A stretch of 41,040 nucleotides of DNA. Source: Paraburkholderia phenoliruptrix. Its GTDB lineage: Bacteria; Pseudomonadota; Gammaproteobacteria; Burkholderiales; Burkholderiaceae. The notes under the pieces were generated by a model that was given only the letters and a program-made list of their open reading frames with translations, was not told the origin of the DNA and searched no databases. Below, one piece after another: positions 1 to 7,784 of this stretch (positions are counted from its first letter, which is position 1; each line of letters begins with the position of its first letter). The stretch spans positions 1 to 41,040 of the forward strand of contig NZ_CADIKB010000046.1 of NCBI RefSeq assembly GCF_902859825.1. The letters run 5' to 3'. Made by a program: the position numbers and the translations under genes.

Positions 1-192
1 GCCGCCCTGAAGCGTTCGCCCTCGAAATCCAACATTGACCATGATCGCAAGGTCGCATAATCTATGCCGCACCCGCCGTCCCAACCTTCAACTGTCTGTG
101 GGACATTGCCCAATTGAATGCCACGTGGGCGCCGTCATTCATCCAAACCCAATGTCGGGATGAATGACGACGCCAGCCAGGTTTACCCAGCC

Positions 193-402
193 TTAAACGC
201 TCGCGCGCAAGTTGCTGAACCACGCCGCGAAGTCAGCGGCATCCGTAAAGACATTCGTCAACGCCCCTTCGTTGCTGATCCCCACCGGGTAGCCGTCGTT
301 GAGCAGGCCAACGATGTGCGTTTCAAAGAGCGCAGGATTCCCCTGTTTCGTGAGGGCATCGCTGATCGTTTCGACAGAAATGGTGACTACGGCAGTGCTC
401 AT
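193..402 (-). CDS. Small unrecognised protein, 69 aa
   Basis: I do not recognise this 69-residue protein. It starts at ATG 402 with a good Shine-Dalgarno (GAAGGA) about five bases upstream, which supports it as a real gene rather than a shadow. There is no signal peptide or membrane segment; the sequence looks like a small soluble alpha/beta protein (hydrophobic VVTISV strand at residues 4-9, then helix-like stretches). It is the last of the long minus-strand run that starts near 13232. The 140-bp gap before it carries a GC-rich palindromic element. Confidence 0.6.
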   Translation of the reverse strand: MSTAVVTISVETISDALTKQGNPALFETHIVGLLNDGYPVGISNEGALTNVFTDAADFAAWFSNLRASV

Positions 403-426
403 GGTTTCCTTCGTTCGTTTTTTCCC

Positions 427-460
427 GGCGGCCGGCCGAGTGCGGAGCGCTCACTGCGCC
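427..460. repeat. REP-like palindromic element, copy 1
   Basis: A GC-rich stretch in the gap between two minus-strand genes holds two adjacent palindromes, CGGCCGGCCG and GAGCGCTC, followed by CACTGCGCC. A close relative with the same order (CCGGCCGG palindrome, GGAGCGCTCAC, GCGCC) lies at 16988-17016, also between two minus-strand genes. Two copies of one palindromic arrangement in equivalent positions suggest a REP-like repeat or an RNA hairpin in the transcript. Confidence 0.4.
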
Positions 461-542
461 ACTCTTTTTCGGGCATCCACGGCTGGCGCCGACCGGATAC
501 ACCGTGTCCTCGGTCTATTCCGCGGACGGGTGCCAGACTGAT

Positions 543-848
543 CTACCGGAAGAAATCGAGTTGACGCGGGTCAATCTTCGGACCGTCGGCCGGCGTTGAC
601 TGAGTTTCGGCGATCCGAAAGAAGTCCGGATTCACGCCAGCGTTGCGCGCTGCAGTCAGCCAGCTCGGCATCACTCCCTCTCCATTCCATTCGTTGCCGC
701 GTGCATCACGATACAGAGGCGGATGGTCAAGGTCGTGCTGGATCGATTCCGCAAGTGCCTGCGTGGTAATACCAAACTCTGCCATGCGCTTCCGTATCCA
801 GATAATCAGCCGTTCGCGGGCCTCACCATCTGCAATTTTCCCCTTCAT
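543..848 (-). CDS. H-NS-like DNA-binding protein
   Basis: This 101-residue protein is a probable member of the H-NS histone-like family. The evidence is the block at residues 46-68, YRDARGNEWNGEGVMPSWL followed by a short linker and FFRI, which follows the H-NS C-terminal DNA-binding pattern (Y-R-D, W-x-G-x-G-x-x-P-x-W-L). The usual second arginine of the AT-hook-like loop is replaced (GEGVMP instead of GRGRxP), so binding may be altered. Residues 1-40 are helical and charged, as expected of an oligomerisation segment. Start ATG 848 has AAGGA upstream at long spacing. H-NS-like proteins on mobile elements often silence the element's own genes; that role here is inference. Confidence 0.65.
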   Translation of the reverse strand: MKGKIADGEARERLIIWIRKRMAEFGITTQALAESIQHDLDHPPLYRDARGNEWNGEGVMPSWLTAARNAGVNPDFFRIAETQSTPADGPKIDPRQLDFFR

Positions 849-890
849 TTCAGTGCTTGTCCTTTTCGCCGGCTCAGCCGGTCTTCCCTG

Positions 891-1178
891 TCAATTGACG
901 TTCTGTTCCTGCGCACCATTTTCTGGCCGACACCGGCGACCGAATCGCCTGCGAGCCAGCGCGATACGAAAGCGGCCGACCGTCATCCCGAAGACCGTAT
1001 TATCGTGCCAGTGGCTAAACGAATACGAGACCCGCTCTTTGCCCCCTTCGTCGAGGTAGCGATTGCTGCTAATCTCGACGCGATAATGCGGCTCCGCCGG
1101 CGAGCGTCGCACCGAGATCCAGAGTGCGCACAGCGCAATGGCGAGTGCGATTAGGGAAATGATCGTCGTCGCATTCAT
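891..1178 (-). CDS. Small membrane-anchored protein
   Basis: Unrecognised protein of about 95 residues. The N-terminus (MNATTIISLIALAIALCALW) is one hydrophobic helix, a signal anchor or uncleaved signal peptide; the rest is polar with a beta-rich look (YRVEISSNRYL). In-frame starts also exist upstream at GTG 1196 and ATG 1190; ATG 1178 was chosen because it lies directly before the hydrophobic segment. None has a strong Shine-Dalgarno. The C-terminus is very basic (FRIALARRRFGRR). It is most likely anchored in the inner membrane with its soluble part facing the periplasm. Confidence 0.5.
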   Translation of the reverse strand: MNATTIISLIALAIALCALWISVRRSPAEPHYRVEISSNRYLDEGGKERVSYSFSHWHDNTVFGMTVGRFRIALARRRFGRRCRPENGAQEQNVN

Positions 1179-1218
1179 GACCGGTGACATACCCACTGAC
1201 GCGCAGAATGACTCAACC

Positions 1219-1656
1219 CTAACTGACCTCGTACCCGCCAGCCTGGGCCTGTCGGAAAAGATCTACAAACCGCATGGCAGTGCGCTGAACGTATTCGTCC
1301 GTCCGCCCGAGCGACACCATGCGAGGCCGTCTGCCGATCGAGACGACTTCCGCGGATCGGTCAACGATCCGCACCGCTCCTTGGGTAGCGAGTGTCTCGG
1401 ACGTTGCGGGTTCACGCAGCGATTGAACATTAGCTACCTTCACCGCGCGGCGCAACATCTCCGCGAGCTCGCTTATTGCCCAGGAACCGCATTGATCGGG
1501 CGCGACACCGAAGGCCTCGAGCATTGCAAACGCATTGCTGTCGACCAGCTTGATCTCCGGCAGCAGGGAAACCTCTTCGGAGTACCCTTCGTACCCGTCC
1601 GGCTGATGAACTACTGTTCGCCTCGGCGCTGACGGCGCCCAAAAGGTGATGCTCAC
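1219..1656 (-). CDS. Unrecognised soluble protein, 145 aa
   Basis: I do not recognise the family. The start is GTG 1656, supported by a strong Shine-Dalgarno (GAGGGA) seven bases upstream; no better ATG exists near it. No signal peptide or membrane segment is seen. The middle is helical and leucine/alanine-rich (residues 43-75, including AISELAEMLRRAVKVANV). It lies 40 bp upstream of the next minus-strand gene and probably shares its transcript. Confidence 0.55.
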   Translation of the reverse strand: MSITFWAPSAPRRTVVHQPDGYEGYSEEVSLLPEIKLVDSNAFAMLEAFGVAPDQCGSWAISELAEMLRRAVKVANVQSLREPATSETLATQGAVRIVDRSAEVVSIGRRPRMVSLGRTDEYVQRTAMRFVDLFRQAQAGGYEVS

Positions 1657-1739
1657 GTAACTTTCCCTCGCTGTTTCGCGCCTATCTCGTGCTGATCTGG
1701 CGGCTCGCTCGATCGCGGCGATGGTGAGCCTCCGGCCCT

Positions 1740-2219
1740 TCAGTTGTCAGCGTGCGAGCCACATCCGTTTGCACTGACGGCGACGATATGATCGTGCCGA
1801 TATACGCACGCAACCAGCGCCGGGGCGTCCGGGTGCTCGGCGTGATATGCCTTGCTCACACGCGTGAACGCGTCGCTAAGTGTGCTCGCAGACTCCAGAT
1901 GCGCCGTTTCATTGAGGCGCACGGCGTCATGAATGACGGGTGGCTTCGCACCAGTCTCCCACCGGGCCTGAAGGCCATTCGTTGCCGCCCACCGGGCGAC
2001 CAGAGTGTACAGCGTGTCGTCGCTAGAGGTAGCCGCGTAAGGTGCAGCAGCACGTTGCTCCCGCCACTGCCCGTTTGCGCAAATGAGCTGATGGTTCGCG
2101 CCGCTTTGCGCTGTTACTCCATTGCTTTCACACGGCGACCCAGCAACGTGAGGACCCGCTTCGGCGTGGGCCAACGCGCTGACTGCTGCAACCGTTAGTG
2201 CAAGTACCAGTTTTTGCAT
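1740..2219 (-). CDS. TcpQ/PilL-like secreted protein
   Basis: This 159-residue exported protein resembles the TcpQ C-terminal domain found in toxin-coregulated pilus biosynthesis protein Q and in PilL of conjugative type IVb pili. Seen: a clear signal peptide (MQKLVLALTVAAVSALAHAEA), then a cysteine pair around residues 29-47, then residues 70-150, starting with TLYTLVARWAATNGLQARW, the typical opening of that domain. The family works at the outer membrane, helping secretin or pilus assembly. Standard PilL is more than twice as long, so this is a short form. No secretin, pilin or other pil gene is visible nearby, so its partner would lie elsewhere. Confidence 0.6.
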   Translation of the reverse strand: MQKLVLALTVAAVSALAHAEAGPHVAGSPCESNGVTAQSGANHQLICANGQWREQRAAAPYAATSSDDTLYTLVARWAATNGLQARWETGAKPPVIHDAVRLNETAHLESASTLSDAFTRVSKAYHAEHPDAPALVACVYRHDHIVAVSANGCGSHADN

Positions 2220-2234
2220 TCTCGTAGACCTTTC

Positions 2235-2651
2235 TTATTGGCTTCCGTTACCAGTCGTATCGTTGAATGAAACGGGAGCCGGCACGCCGTCGCGAAGATC
2301 GTTCACAAAACCTCGCGTGTCTAGCACATAGCCCAAACTGTTCGAGACGCTTACGTTTCTCGCTTGAGAGTAGACCGTGTAGGTCAGTCCGGGCTTGGTA
2401 TCAAACTTGATGTAGTAGTACTTTACGCAAAGGCCGCCTCCGCCTCCGTTGCAGACTCCAACTGTGTGGCTACCCGGCGCCACGTTGTACTCTTTCGAGA
2501 ACGGACTTTTATGTCCGTCCACATTGCCAGTCCCGTCTGCCAGGACGATCTTTGAGCTTCCCCCAAGATCGCTCTGGGACGAGTGACCGCCCGTCGCGGC
2601 ACATCCGGCGATGCAGGCAACCATAGTTGCTGCGAAAAATAACCTCGTCAT
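2235..2651 (-). CDS. Putative lipoprotein, 138 aa
   Basis: The N-terminus MTRLFFAATMVACIAGC ends in a lipobox-like IAGC, so the mature protein probably starts at a lipid-modified Cys17. The body is Gly/Ser/Asn-rich with a Cys pair around a run of glycines (residues 67-75) and beta-strand-like segments (KYYYIKF, YTVYSQ). This layout resembles small periplasmic beta-sandwich lipoproteins, but I cannot name a family. Start ATG 2651 has GGGGGTGG just upstream. It lies 15 bp upstream of the TcpQ/PilL-like gene, so the two envelope proteins are probably made together. Confidence 0.6.
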   Translation of the reverse strand: MTRLFFAATMVACIAGCAATGGHSSQSDLGGSSKIVLADGTGNVDGHKSPFSKEYNVAPGSHTVGVCNGGGGGLCVKYYYIKFDTKPGLTYTVYSQARNVSVSNSLGYVLDTRGFVNDLRDGVPAPVSFNDTTGNGSQ

Positions 2652-2698
2652 ACCACCCCCGCGAAAGAACGCATTGCACGCAACTTGGTTCCGTCTGC

Positions 2699-3118
2699 TC
2701 ATGGCGTCGTTAGGAGGGTACGCCGGCGAGCAAACAACGTGACGAAGCCAAAGACGCTCATGCCCGTGAAGCCGGTCATCATCGCGCAGCCGACTTGCCA
2801 GCCGGGCGTGTCGTTCAGCGCCCCCGCCATACCCCACAATCCGGCGCCTGTTCCAACGATGAAGCCGAGGACTCGCACAGTATTGACCAGCCACGAGAAC
2901 TGCCGCTCGACAGCGAGCGACGCGATGATGAGAGCGATGGTCGCCGCCAGTGCTCCGGTCAAAACCGCGAATAGCGCAACGCCCCCCAACACCTTCGCCA
3001 GCACGCTAAAGTGGTAGATGGAGCCAACGTCAACCACGAATGCGTAACTGGTATACGCGCCGAATATGGCGGCGGCGACATACGCCGCAGTTGAAATCTT
3101 TGTCTTCATTGCTTTCAT
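2699..3118 (-). CDS. Integral membrane protein, 139 aa
   Basis: Four hydrophobic segments are visible, near residues 10-28, 40-66, 80-100 and 107-128, with a basic C-terminus (FARRRTLL). The family is not recognised. The start ATG 3118 overlaps the stop of the upstream gene by four bases (ATGA), so the two are translationally coupled; this decides the start against an in-frame upstream extension. It is an inner-membrane protein of unknown role. Confidence 0.6.
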   Translation of the reverse strand: MKAMKTKISTAAYVAAAIFGAYTSYAFVVDVGSIYHFSVLAKVLGGVALFAVLTGALAATIALIIASLAVERQFSWLVNTVRVLGFIVGTGAGLWGMAGALNDTPGWQVGCAMMTGFTGMSVFGFVTLFARRRTLLTTP

Positions 3119-3498
3119 GAGCGAAGAACCAGGCCAGCTTCGCGAGTAGCAGCACCGATCGAACCACGAATCCATGTCAGGTCACCGTCTCCGGGCATCA
3201 TCGCCACGATGCGGGCCGCTTGTTGCGCGGACAGATCGGCCGCAGAGCGAAGGCTGCCGACCAGCTCGTCGAATCGTTCGCGCTGCGCCGCGGTCAGGCT
3301 CGCCTTCTCGAACGAGGAGCTTGTCCGAACGAATGCCCCCAGCCAACCCGGCCACTTGCGGAGGTCCACGAAGCCATTCGCTTCTGGCTGCTGCTGCTTC
3401 ACCCATGCGTCCAGCGATCGCCTTTCTTCGTCGCTGAGGCGACTCAACATTGAAGCGGGTTCTGCGCCTGTGATAAGGCCCAAAGGGTCGTTCGTCAT
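3115..3498 (-). CDS. Unrecognised soluble protein, 127 aa
   Basis: No family recognised. The protein is helical and rich in charged residues (SRLSDEERRSLDAWVKQQQ, LTAAQRERFDELVGSL), with no signal peptide. Its stop overlaps the start of the downstream membrane protein gene (ATGA), which suggests the two products are needed in similar amounts. It lies 13 bp downstream of the small secreted protein gene that starts at 3841. Confidence 0.55.
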   Translation of the reverse strand: MTNDPLGLITGAEPASMLSRLSDEERRSLDAWVKQQQPEANGFVDLRKWPGWLGAFVRTSSSFEKASLTAAQRERFDELVGSLRSAADLSAQQAARIVAMMPGDGDLTWIRGSIGAATREAGLVLRS

Positions 3499-3511
3499 CG
3501 TCTTTTCGCCT

Positions 3512-3841
3512 TTACAGGGCCTTTTCCTCGTTCAGTGCGAGCACCGCCTTCACGCACGCGCGCTCAGGGCTTTCTGCATCGGCAGTTACGGTAGTGCCAT
3601 AGCCTGCTGCATTCCTGATGCGGACCAGACATTCCCAGTTCTTGCCTTCCTTGAGTGCCAACTGGAAATCACCCGTCTTTCCAATGGGCAGAGCGTTCTG
3701 AATCAACTTTTCGGCGAACTGTTGCCCAGCCTGCATCTGTAACGTCGCCTCGCGCATATGGTCCTGCGCGAAGGCTGGTCCAGCCGATCCGATCAGCAAA
3801 GCCATGAGGATCGATGTCATATTTCGTGAACTACTGGCCAT
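3512..3841 (-). CDS. Small secreted protein, paralogue A
   Basis: This 109-residue protein has a signal peptide (residues 1-25, cleaved after PAFA). The mature part has the pattern Q-x-x-A-x-Q-F-A-x-x-L, a W-x-C-x-V motif near residue 69 and a C-terminal R-x-C-V-x-A-x-L-x-L. The gene at 3979-4296 encodes the same pattern, so the two are tandem paralogues. The two conserved cysteines probably form a disulfide in the periplasm. The function is unknown. GGGAG precedes ATG 3841. Confidence 0.65.
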   Translation of the reverse strand: MASSSRNMTSILMALLIGSAGPAFAQDHMREATLQMQAGQQFAEKLIQNALPIGKTGDFQLALKEGKNWECLVRIRNAAGYGTTVTADAESPERACVKAVLALNEEKAL

Positions 3842-3863
3842 GTCTGGCTCCCTTTAACGCCCC

Positions 3864-3975
3864 CGTTTGGAGAGGGCGGTCCGGCTTACGCTCCCTGCCG
3901 GTTGCTTGCTGCCGACCGGCTCTGCGGCGCTCGCCCTCTCCAAACGCGGCGGGTTACGCTACCCGCCGTTCCGCG
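3864..3975. repeat. Nested inverted repeats between two paralogous genes
   Basis: A perfect 15-bp inverted repeat, CGTTTGGAGAGGGCG at 3864-3878 and its complement at 3932-3946, encloses a 53-base loop. The loop has its own CCGGC/GCCGG hairpin. Directly after the outer repeat lies a second hairpin, GGCGGGT-TACGCT-ACCCGCC. Both small hairpins carry the same TTACGCT loop core. The block lies between the two secreted paralogues and would be transcribed with them; it may be a REP-type element, a processing site or an attenuator. It lacks the T-run of a simple terminator on either strand. Confidence 0.6.
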
Positions 3976-3978
3976 TGG

Positions 3979-4296
3979 CTACAGCATCTTGATCCGAGCA
4001 AGCTGCAGCATTGCTTGCACGCAATCGCGCTTCGGATCGGGGCCTGCTGCTTCGAGCTGGAGATCCCTATCGCCAACCTTGACACCACACTTCCAGTCAC
4101 CGGCCCATGTCACCGTCGCTTTGACCTTCGCGTGACTCTTGTCTGCGGTTGCGGCGTCCGCGAGCGTATCGGCGAACTGTTGCGCTGCCTTCATCTGTTC
4201 ATCGGTCGGTGCTGCCTTCGTATCCTGTGCATCCGCAATGGACGCCATGCCGAGTGCTGCGGAGGCTATCGCGATGGCAATGGTGAGCTTGATCAT
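3979..4296 (-). CDS. Small secreted protein, paralogue B
   Basis: This 105-residue protein has a signal peptide (residues 1-23, cleaved after SIADA). The mature part shares with paralogue A (3512-3841) the Q-x-x-A-x-Q-F-A-x-x-L block, the W-x-C-x-V motif (residue 68 onward) and the C-terminal R-x-C-V-x-A-x-L. A cysteine pair at about 70 and 92 probably forms a disulfide. No enzyme motif is visible. The start ATG 4296 follows an A/T-rich leader without a clear Shine-Dalgarno. A simple reading is tandem duplication followed by divergence. Confidence 0.65.
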   Translation of the reverse strand: MIKLTIAIAIASAALGMASIADAQDTKAAPTDEQMKAAQQFADTLADAATADKSHAKVKATVTWAGDWKCGVKVGDRDLQLEAAGPDPKRDCVQAMLQLARIKML

Positions 4297-4325
4297 TTTT
4301 AAATATGGATCGTTGAACTTTCTGG

Positions 4326-4607
4326 TTATTCCGGGATGCGACCCTTCGCGCAATCCAGTGCGTTGACTCGCCAACCGTCCGGATTTGCAACGAAGTCCCG
4401 CTTGAGCTCGACCCTGCACTTCTGGTCTGCAACTTGCGCGTAGACAGTCGCACCCTCTCCGTGAACGTCGGGAGCGCCCATCACAATAAACCTGCGGGCG
4501 AGGAACGATTCGGCAACGCGCCCCGCACTGCCTTCCCCGTTTTCGTCTGCCGCGATCGCCCCAACCCACACACTCGCCAGTGCGAGCAACACAACCAGCT
4601 TCTTCAT
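4326..4607 (-). CDS. Small secreted protein, 93 aa
   Basis: A signal peptide (MKKLVVLLALASVWVGAIA) is followed by a mature part with two cysteines (DQKCRVEL and NALDCAKG). Size, export and the two-Cys layout echo the two paralogues downstream, but the residue pattern is only loosely similar, so common origin is uncertain. It lies 29 bp upstream of paralogue B and is likely on the same transcript. The function is unknown. Confidence 0.6.
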   Translation of the reverse strand: MKKLVVLLALASVWVGAIAADENGEGSAGRVAESFLARRFIVMGAPDVHGEGATVYAQVADQKCRVELKRDFVANPDGWRVNALDCAKGRIPE

Positions 4608-4711
4608 GCGATCATCCTTGTAGTCGTATCTGGTGTCCCTGCACCTGTTCCACCCATTCATCCTTGCCGTTTGGCAAGCGTTTCTATGCCCATTGGATCG
4701 CGGTCCGTCGC

Positions 4712-5242
4712 TCAGTAAATGTCGGGTTCGCTTCGCACCACGAGCACGCCGTCGCGAAAGGTAAACTCCATGTCCTCGAAACATCCGGGCGATGTCTCCA
4801 GTTGGAGGTATCCCCAGACGCCCCCATCCGCCTGCCGCCGCGCTGACCGGATCGCGACGACGCGCACGCGTACGGTTCTTCCGCTCGTGGTTCGCACGAC
4901 CTGAAAATCGGTCGTCGCCGGCAACCCCGCCGCCTCGAGCATTGCCTTGACCTGATTTCGCGCCTCACTCGCGCTGTCGCGCAGGCATTGAGCCATACGC
5001 GCTTTCAGCGCCCGCCTCGCTTCCAGATAGCTGGAGATGAGCTCGCCGGACCCGTCACCCATCGCATTCCGGAGCTTCGCGTGGGTCACGTCGTCGGCGC
5101 CGCTCTCGTCGAGGAGGAGGCTCAAAAGGATCGAGGCGTGGAGATTCCGCTCATTTCTCGCGACTGCCGCGACCATTTCCCCCGGATCGAAATCCGCGGT
5201 TACAGGCTGCGTGACTGGAACGGCATCGGCGTCGGTGATCAT
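4712..5242 (-). CDS. Unrecognised soluble protein, 176 aa
   Basis: No family recognised. The start ATG 5242 has GAGGA at good spacing; an in-frame extension to 5287 lacks one. The N-terminal two thirds are helical (residues 20-105), followed by a beta-rich C-terminus with VRVRVVAIRSAR and WGYLQLE-type strands. There is no signal peptide. A gap of about 100 bp separates it from the secreted protein gene downstream. Confidence 0.55.
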   Translation of the reverse strand: MITDADAVPVTQPVTADFDPGEMVAAVARNERNLHASILLSLLLDESGADDVTHAKLRNAMGDGSGELISSYLEARRALKARMAQCLRDSASEARNQVKAMLEAAGLPATTDFQVVRTTSGRTVRVRVVAIRSARRQADGGVWGYLQLETSPGCFEDMEFTFRDGVLVVRSEPDIY

Positions 5243-5309
5243 TCTGTCCTCGGTGTTAACGGCCGGAATTGCCCGGCCTTGACCCACTCTATCAAGAGGA
5301 GGCCTTGAT

Positions 5310-5777
5310 TCAAGCTGCCACGGACTGGCGTAGCTTGGACCGCGCGTATTCGGCCCAGGACTGGACCATCACGACCAGGACAATGGACTGAGCGGGCGTA
5401 TCGCAGTTGTGAGGCGTGTAATCCACCTCGGGACCGATCCAGTCGAGCCGATCTGGTCGCTGCAGCCGGCTGAACGTCTCCGGATCGGCGCCCAGACTTC
5501 CGCCGAACATGGGATCAGAGACAAACGCCCGTGGGCACGCCGTTCCTTCGACGAACAGGATCTCGGCCTGCTGGCCAGCTTCGTGTGCGGAACCGCCCAC
5601 CCTCACAATTCGCTGGTGGATACCGGACATCAGCCGCTCGAGTTCGATGGTCGGCACCTGAATCTGGATCAGATCGGCCAGCGCTTGGGTTGAAACGGAA
5701 AAGCAGAAACCGGCCGTCTTGTTGCCCGGCACGAGGTACAGACCGTCGATGCGATAGAGGAAGCGGTGTTTGTCCAT
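5310..5777 (-). CDS. Unrecognised protein, 155 aa
   Basis: No family recognised. The start ATG 5777 has GAGGC upstream. The protein has beta-like N-terminal strands (HRFLYRIDGLYLV, TAGFCFSVS) and a tail ending in a helix (SWAEYARSKLRQ). No signal peptide or membrane segment is visible. A 120-bp gap separates it from the slipin gene upstream. Confidence 0.55.
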   Translation of the reverse strand: MDKHRFLYRIDGLYLVPGNKTAGFCFSVSTQALADLIQIQVPTIELERLMSGIHQRIVRVGGSAHEAGQQAEILFVEGTACPRAFVSDPMFGGSLGADPETFSRLQRPDRLDWIGPEVDYTPHNCDTPAQSIVLVVMVQSWAEYARSKLRQSVAA

Positions 5778-5897
5778 TGAGCAGCCTCGCGCAAACTAAG
5801 CTTGTCGCGGTCGTTCGGGCGGGTCTCGCAGGTGCCCGCGCCGCCGCGAGCGTCAACTGTGCCGCACGGATAGCCGCATGGTCTTTCGTCCGCCCGA

Positions 5898-6758
5898 TCA
5901 GCTCGCGGCCGGCGCCGAGTTCTGCCCTGCCGGCTGGGTTGGGCGGCTCGCGTGCCCCATCTGGTCCGCCAGCGCTTTCGCGATCGCGGCGGCGCTCAGG
6001 CCGCTGCTGTTGGTCGGCAACAGGGTTTCCTGCGCCACCGGGAAAATTATTACGCTGTTCTGTTCCGCACCGATTTCCTTGAGCGTAGCGAGGGTGCGCA
6101 ACGTGATTGCGGCCGGGTTCTTCGCGAGGATATCGGCCGCCTCGCTCAGCTTCTGTGCTGCCTCGAACTCGCCCGAAGCGGTGATCACGCGGGCGCGGCG
6201 GCCTCGCTCGGCTTCCGCTTCCTGCGCCATCGCACGGATCATCGTCGCGTCGAGATCTACGCTGCGGATTTCGACGTGATCCACGCGGATGCCCCATTCC
6301 TTCGAACGATCTTCGATCGTTGCCCGGAGCGCGTCGTTGAGCTTCGCCTGCTGGGAGAGCAGTTCGTCGAGTTTGTGTTGACCGATCGTCGAGCGCAATG
6401 TGATCTGCGCCAGTTGGCTGATCGCGCCTTCGTAATCGCGCAAATCAAGCAGCGCCTTCCGTGCGTCCGTTACCTGATAGTAGGTGATGGCGTCGACCTT
6501 GACCGATACGTTGTCGCTGGTAATCACGTCCTGCGGCTTGATGTTTGTCGCCGTGATGCGGACGTCCACCTTCGTCATCCCCTGGAGCATCGGGATCAGA
6601 ATGGTCAGCCCGGGTTCTGCGACGTGGCTAAACTTGCCGAGCGTCAGGACGACGCCGCGCTCGAATTGTCCCACGACGCGCAGACTGTTCACCAAGAACA
6701 TGATTATCGCCACGACGGCGATGATCCACCAAAAATTTCCAGCGATAAATCCGAACAT
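5898..6758 (-). CDS. SPFH-domain slipin/stomatin-like protein
   Basis: This 286-residue protein belongs to the SPFH/Band 7 superfamily, slipin branch. Seen: one N-terminal membrane segment (residues 8-25), then VVGQFERGVVLTLGKF and AEPGLTILIPMLQ, the classic start of the SPFH domain, then IKPQDVITSDNVSVKVDAITYYQV, and a long charged helix (EWGIRVDHVEIRSVDL, AEAERGRRARVI) that drives oligomerisation. The family forms membrane microdomain scaffolds and often works with an NfeD-type protein or a membrane protease. No nfeD is adjacent, although a rhomboid and an M50 protease are elsewhere in the window. Start ATG 6758 has GAGGAA; an upstream in-frame extension is not supported. Confidence 0.88.
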   Translation of the reverse strand: MFGFIAGNFWWIIAVVAIIMFLVNSLRVVGQFERGVVLTLGKFSHVAEPGLTILIPMLQGMTKVDVRITATNIKPQDVITSDNVSVKVDAITYYQVTDARKALLDLRDYEGAISQLAQITLRSTIGQHKLDELLSQQAKLNDALRATIEDRSKEWGIRVDHVEIRSVDLDATMIRAMAQEAEAERGRRARVITASGEFEAAQKLSEAADILAKNPAAITLRTLATLKEIGAEQNSVIIFPVAQETLLPTNSSGLSAAAIAKALADQMGHASRPTQPAGQNSAPAAS

Positions 6759-6851
6759 AGGTTCCTCGATACTCGTTTCAGAGAAATGGTTTGTACTTGT
6801 CCATGCGAATCTTTTGCGGTCCGCCACTCCCGCTACTGCTACGCCAAGCGA

Positions 6852-7703
6852 CTAAGCGGGCCGCGGCGGAGGCGATACGATGTCGGTATCCGGCTGGTCC
6901 GTCCAGTGCGTAACGCGCCCGTACCGACGATAGTGCTCGGGCTCATAGCCGTCATACATGTCGGCGCGAACCCACCCTTTCCAGCGGTACGAGTACTTCC
7001 ACGCCCAGATTGAGCAGACCACCCGACCCTCTTCCGTTTCCAGACGAACGAGCACGGGTTTCGAATGCTCGTCCCCGTAGAACTCGTCGCTCTGAACCTC
7101 TGGCAGTCTCTGCTCGACGCTGGTCCACCCCGGGTTTCCGACACATTCCGTCCTGGCGGTCGGCGCCCGAGATCTGGTCAAGTCGTTGAATGCGATGAAG
7201 TGATCGTGCCCTCCGTTTTCGGGCCGGCAAGCGCACGCGCGCCGCGGTGTATGTGCGCAGCTCACGCCCGCCATAACCAGCGACGGGGAGCAATGCACCC
7301 ACTGCCCAGCGGGCGCCCCCGGCAGCGCATTCGCGTCGACGAAAGGACGCACCATCCAGTGCGTTGCGGCGCGACAGACTTCTGGTTGATCGTCCGGCGA
7401 TTCGTACGAGTTCTCGTTGAGCGAGTCTGCACTCACGTCGAAGAATTGCTCGCCGTTGAAGTCCACACCCTCGGTGTAGATCAGTACGCGGGGATACCTG
7501 TCGGCATCCGGGAGGCTGTCCGTCAGGCGACGCCATCCTGCGCTCAACGTACGGTCCGGATCTTCGCAGACCGTCTCCGGCGCGGTGCTCTCATAAACTT
7601 CGAGCGCGCGGGCGCGTAGCTCGTGATCGTCATAGGTCTTTGCGATCGCGTACAGCGCACTGCGCGCCTTGGCGAGCAGCGACACAATATTGCCGTTCGA
7701 CAT
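6852..7703 (-). CDS. Unrecognised protein, 283 aa
   Basis: No family recognised. The start ATG 7703 has AAGGA seven bases upstream. The protein is Trp- and Tyr-rich towards the C-terminus (IWAWKYSYRWKGW), and has several Cys in the middle (CAHTPRRACACRPENGGHDHF around residues 150-170) that could bind metal together with His. The N-terminus is helical. There is no signal peptide. It lies about 90 bp upstream of the slipin gene. Confidence 0.55.
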   Translation of the reverse strand: MSNGNIVSLLAKARSALYAIAKTYDDHELRARALEVYESTAPETVCEDPDRTLSAGWRRLTDSLPDADRYPRVLIYTEGVDFNGEQFFDVSADSLNENSYESPDDQPEVCRAATHWMVRPFVDANALPGAPAGQWVHCSPSLVMAGVSCAHTPRRACACRPENGGHDHFIAFNDLTRSRAPTARTECVGNPGWTSVEQRLPEVQSDEFYGDEHSKPVLVRLETEEGRVVCSIWAWKYSYRWKGWVRADMYDGYEPEHYRRYGRVTHWTDQPDTDIVSPPPRPA

Positions 7704-7784
7704 AGTGTTCCTTGCAGGGAGTTGAGACTGCACCGGTTTTGAGTTCACTCTACTGAACGAGTCTTCCGATTCAAGTCCTGGCGC

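Noticed and set aside
1..192. Partial gene or terminator at the left edge
   Set aside because: A 6-bp GTCCCA/TGGGAC stem at 78-104 is too weak and has no T-run; no frame is convincing.
5515..6297. 260-codon minus-strand frame overlapping the slipin gene's 3' part
   Set aside because: It lies out of frame in a well-supported gene, and is rich in Arg/Gly/Pro with no start signal.
5952..7013. 353-codon plus-strand frame opposite the slipin gene
   Set aside because: It is the complement of a gene with clear SPFH motifs; its own product is Arg-rich and has no recognisable motif, a typical shadow in GC-rich DNA.
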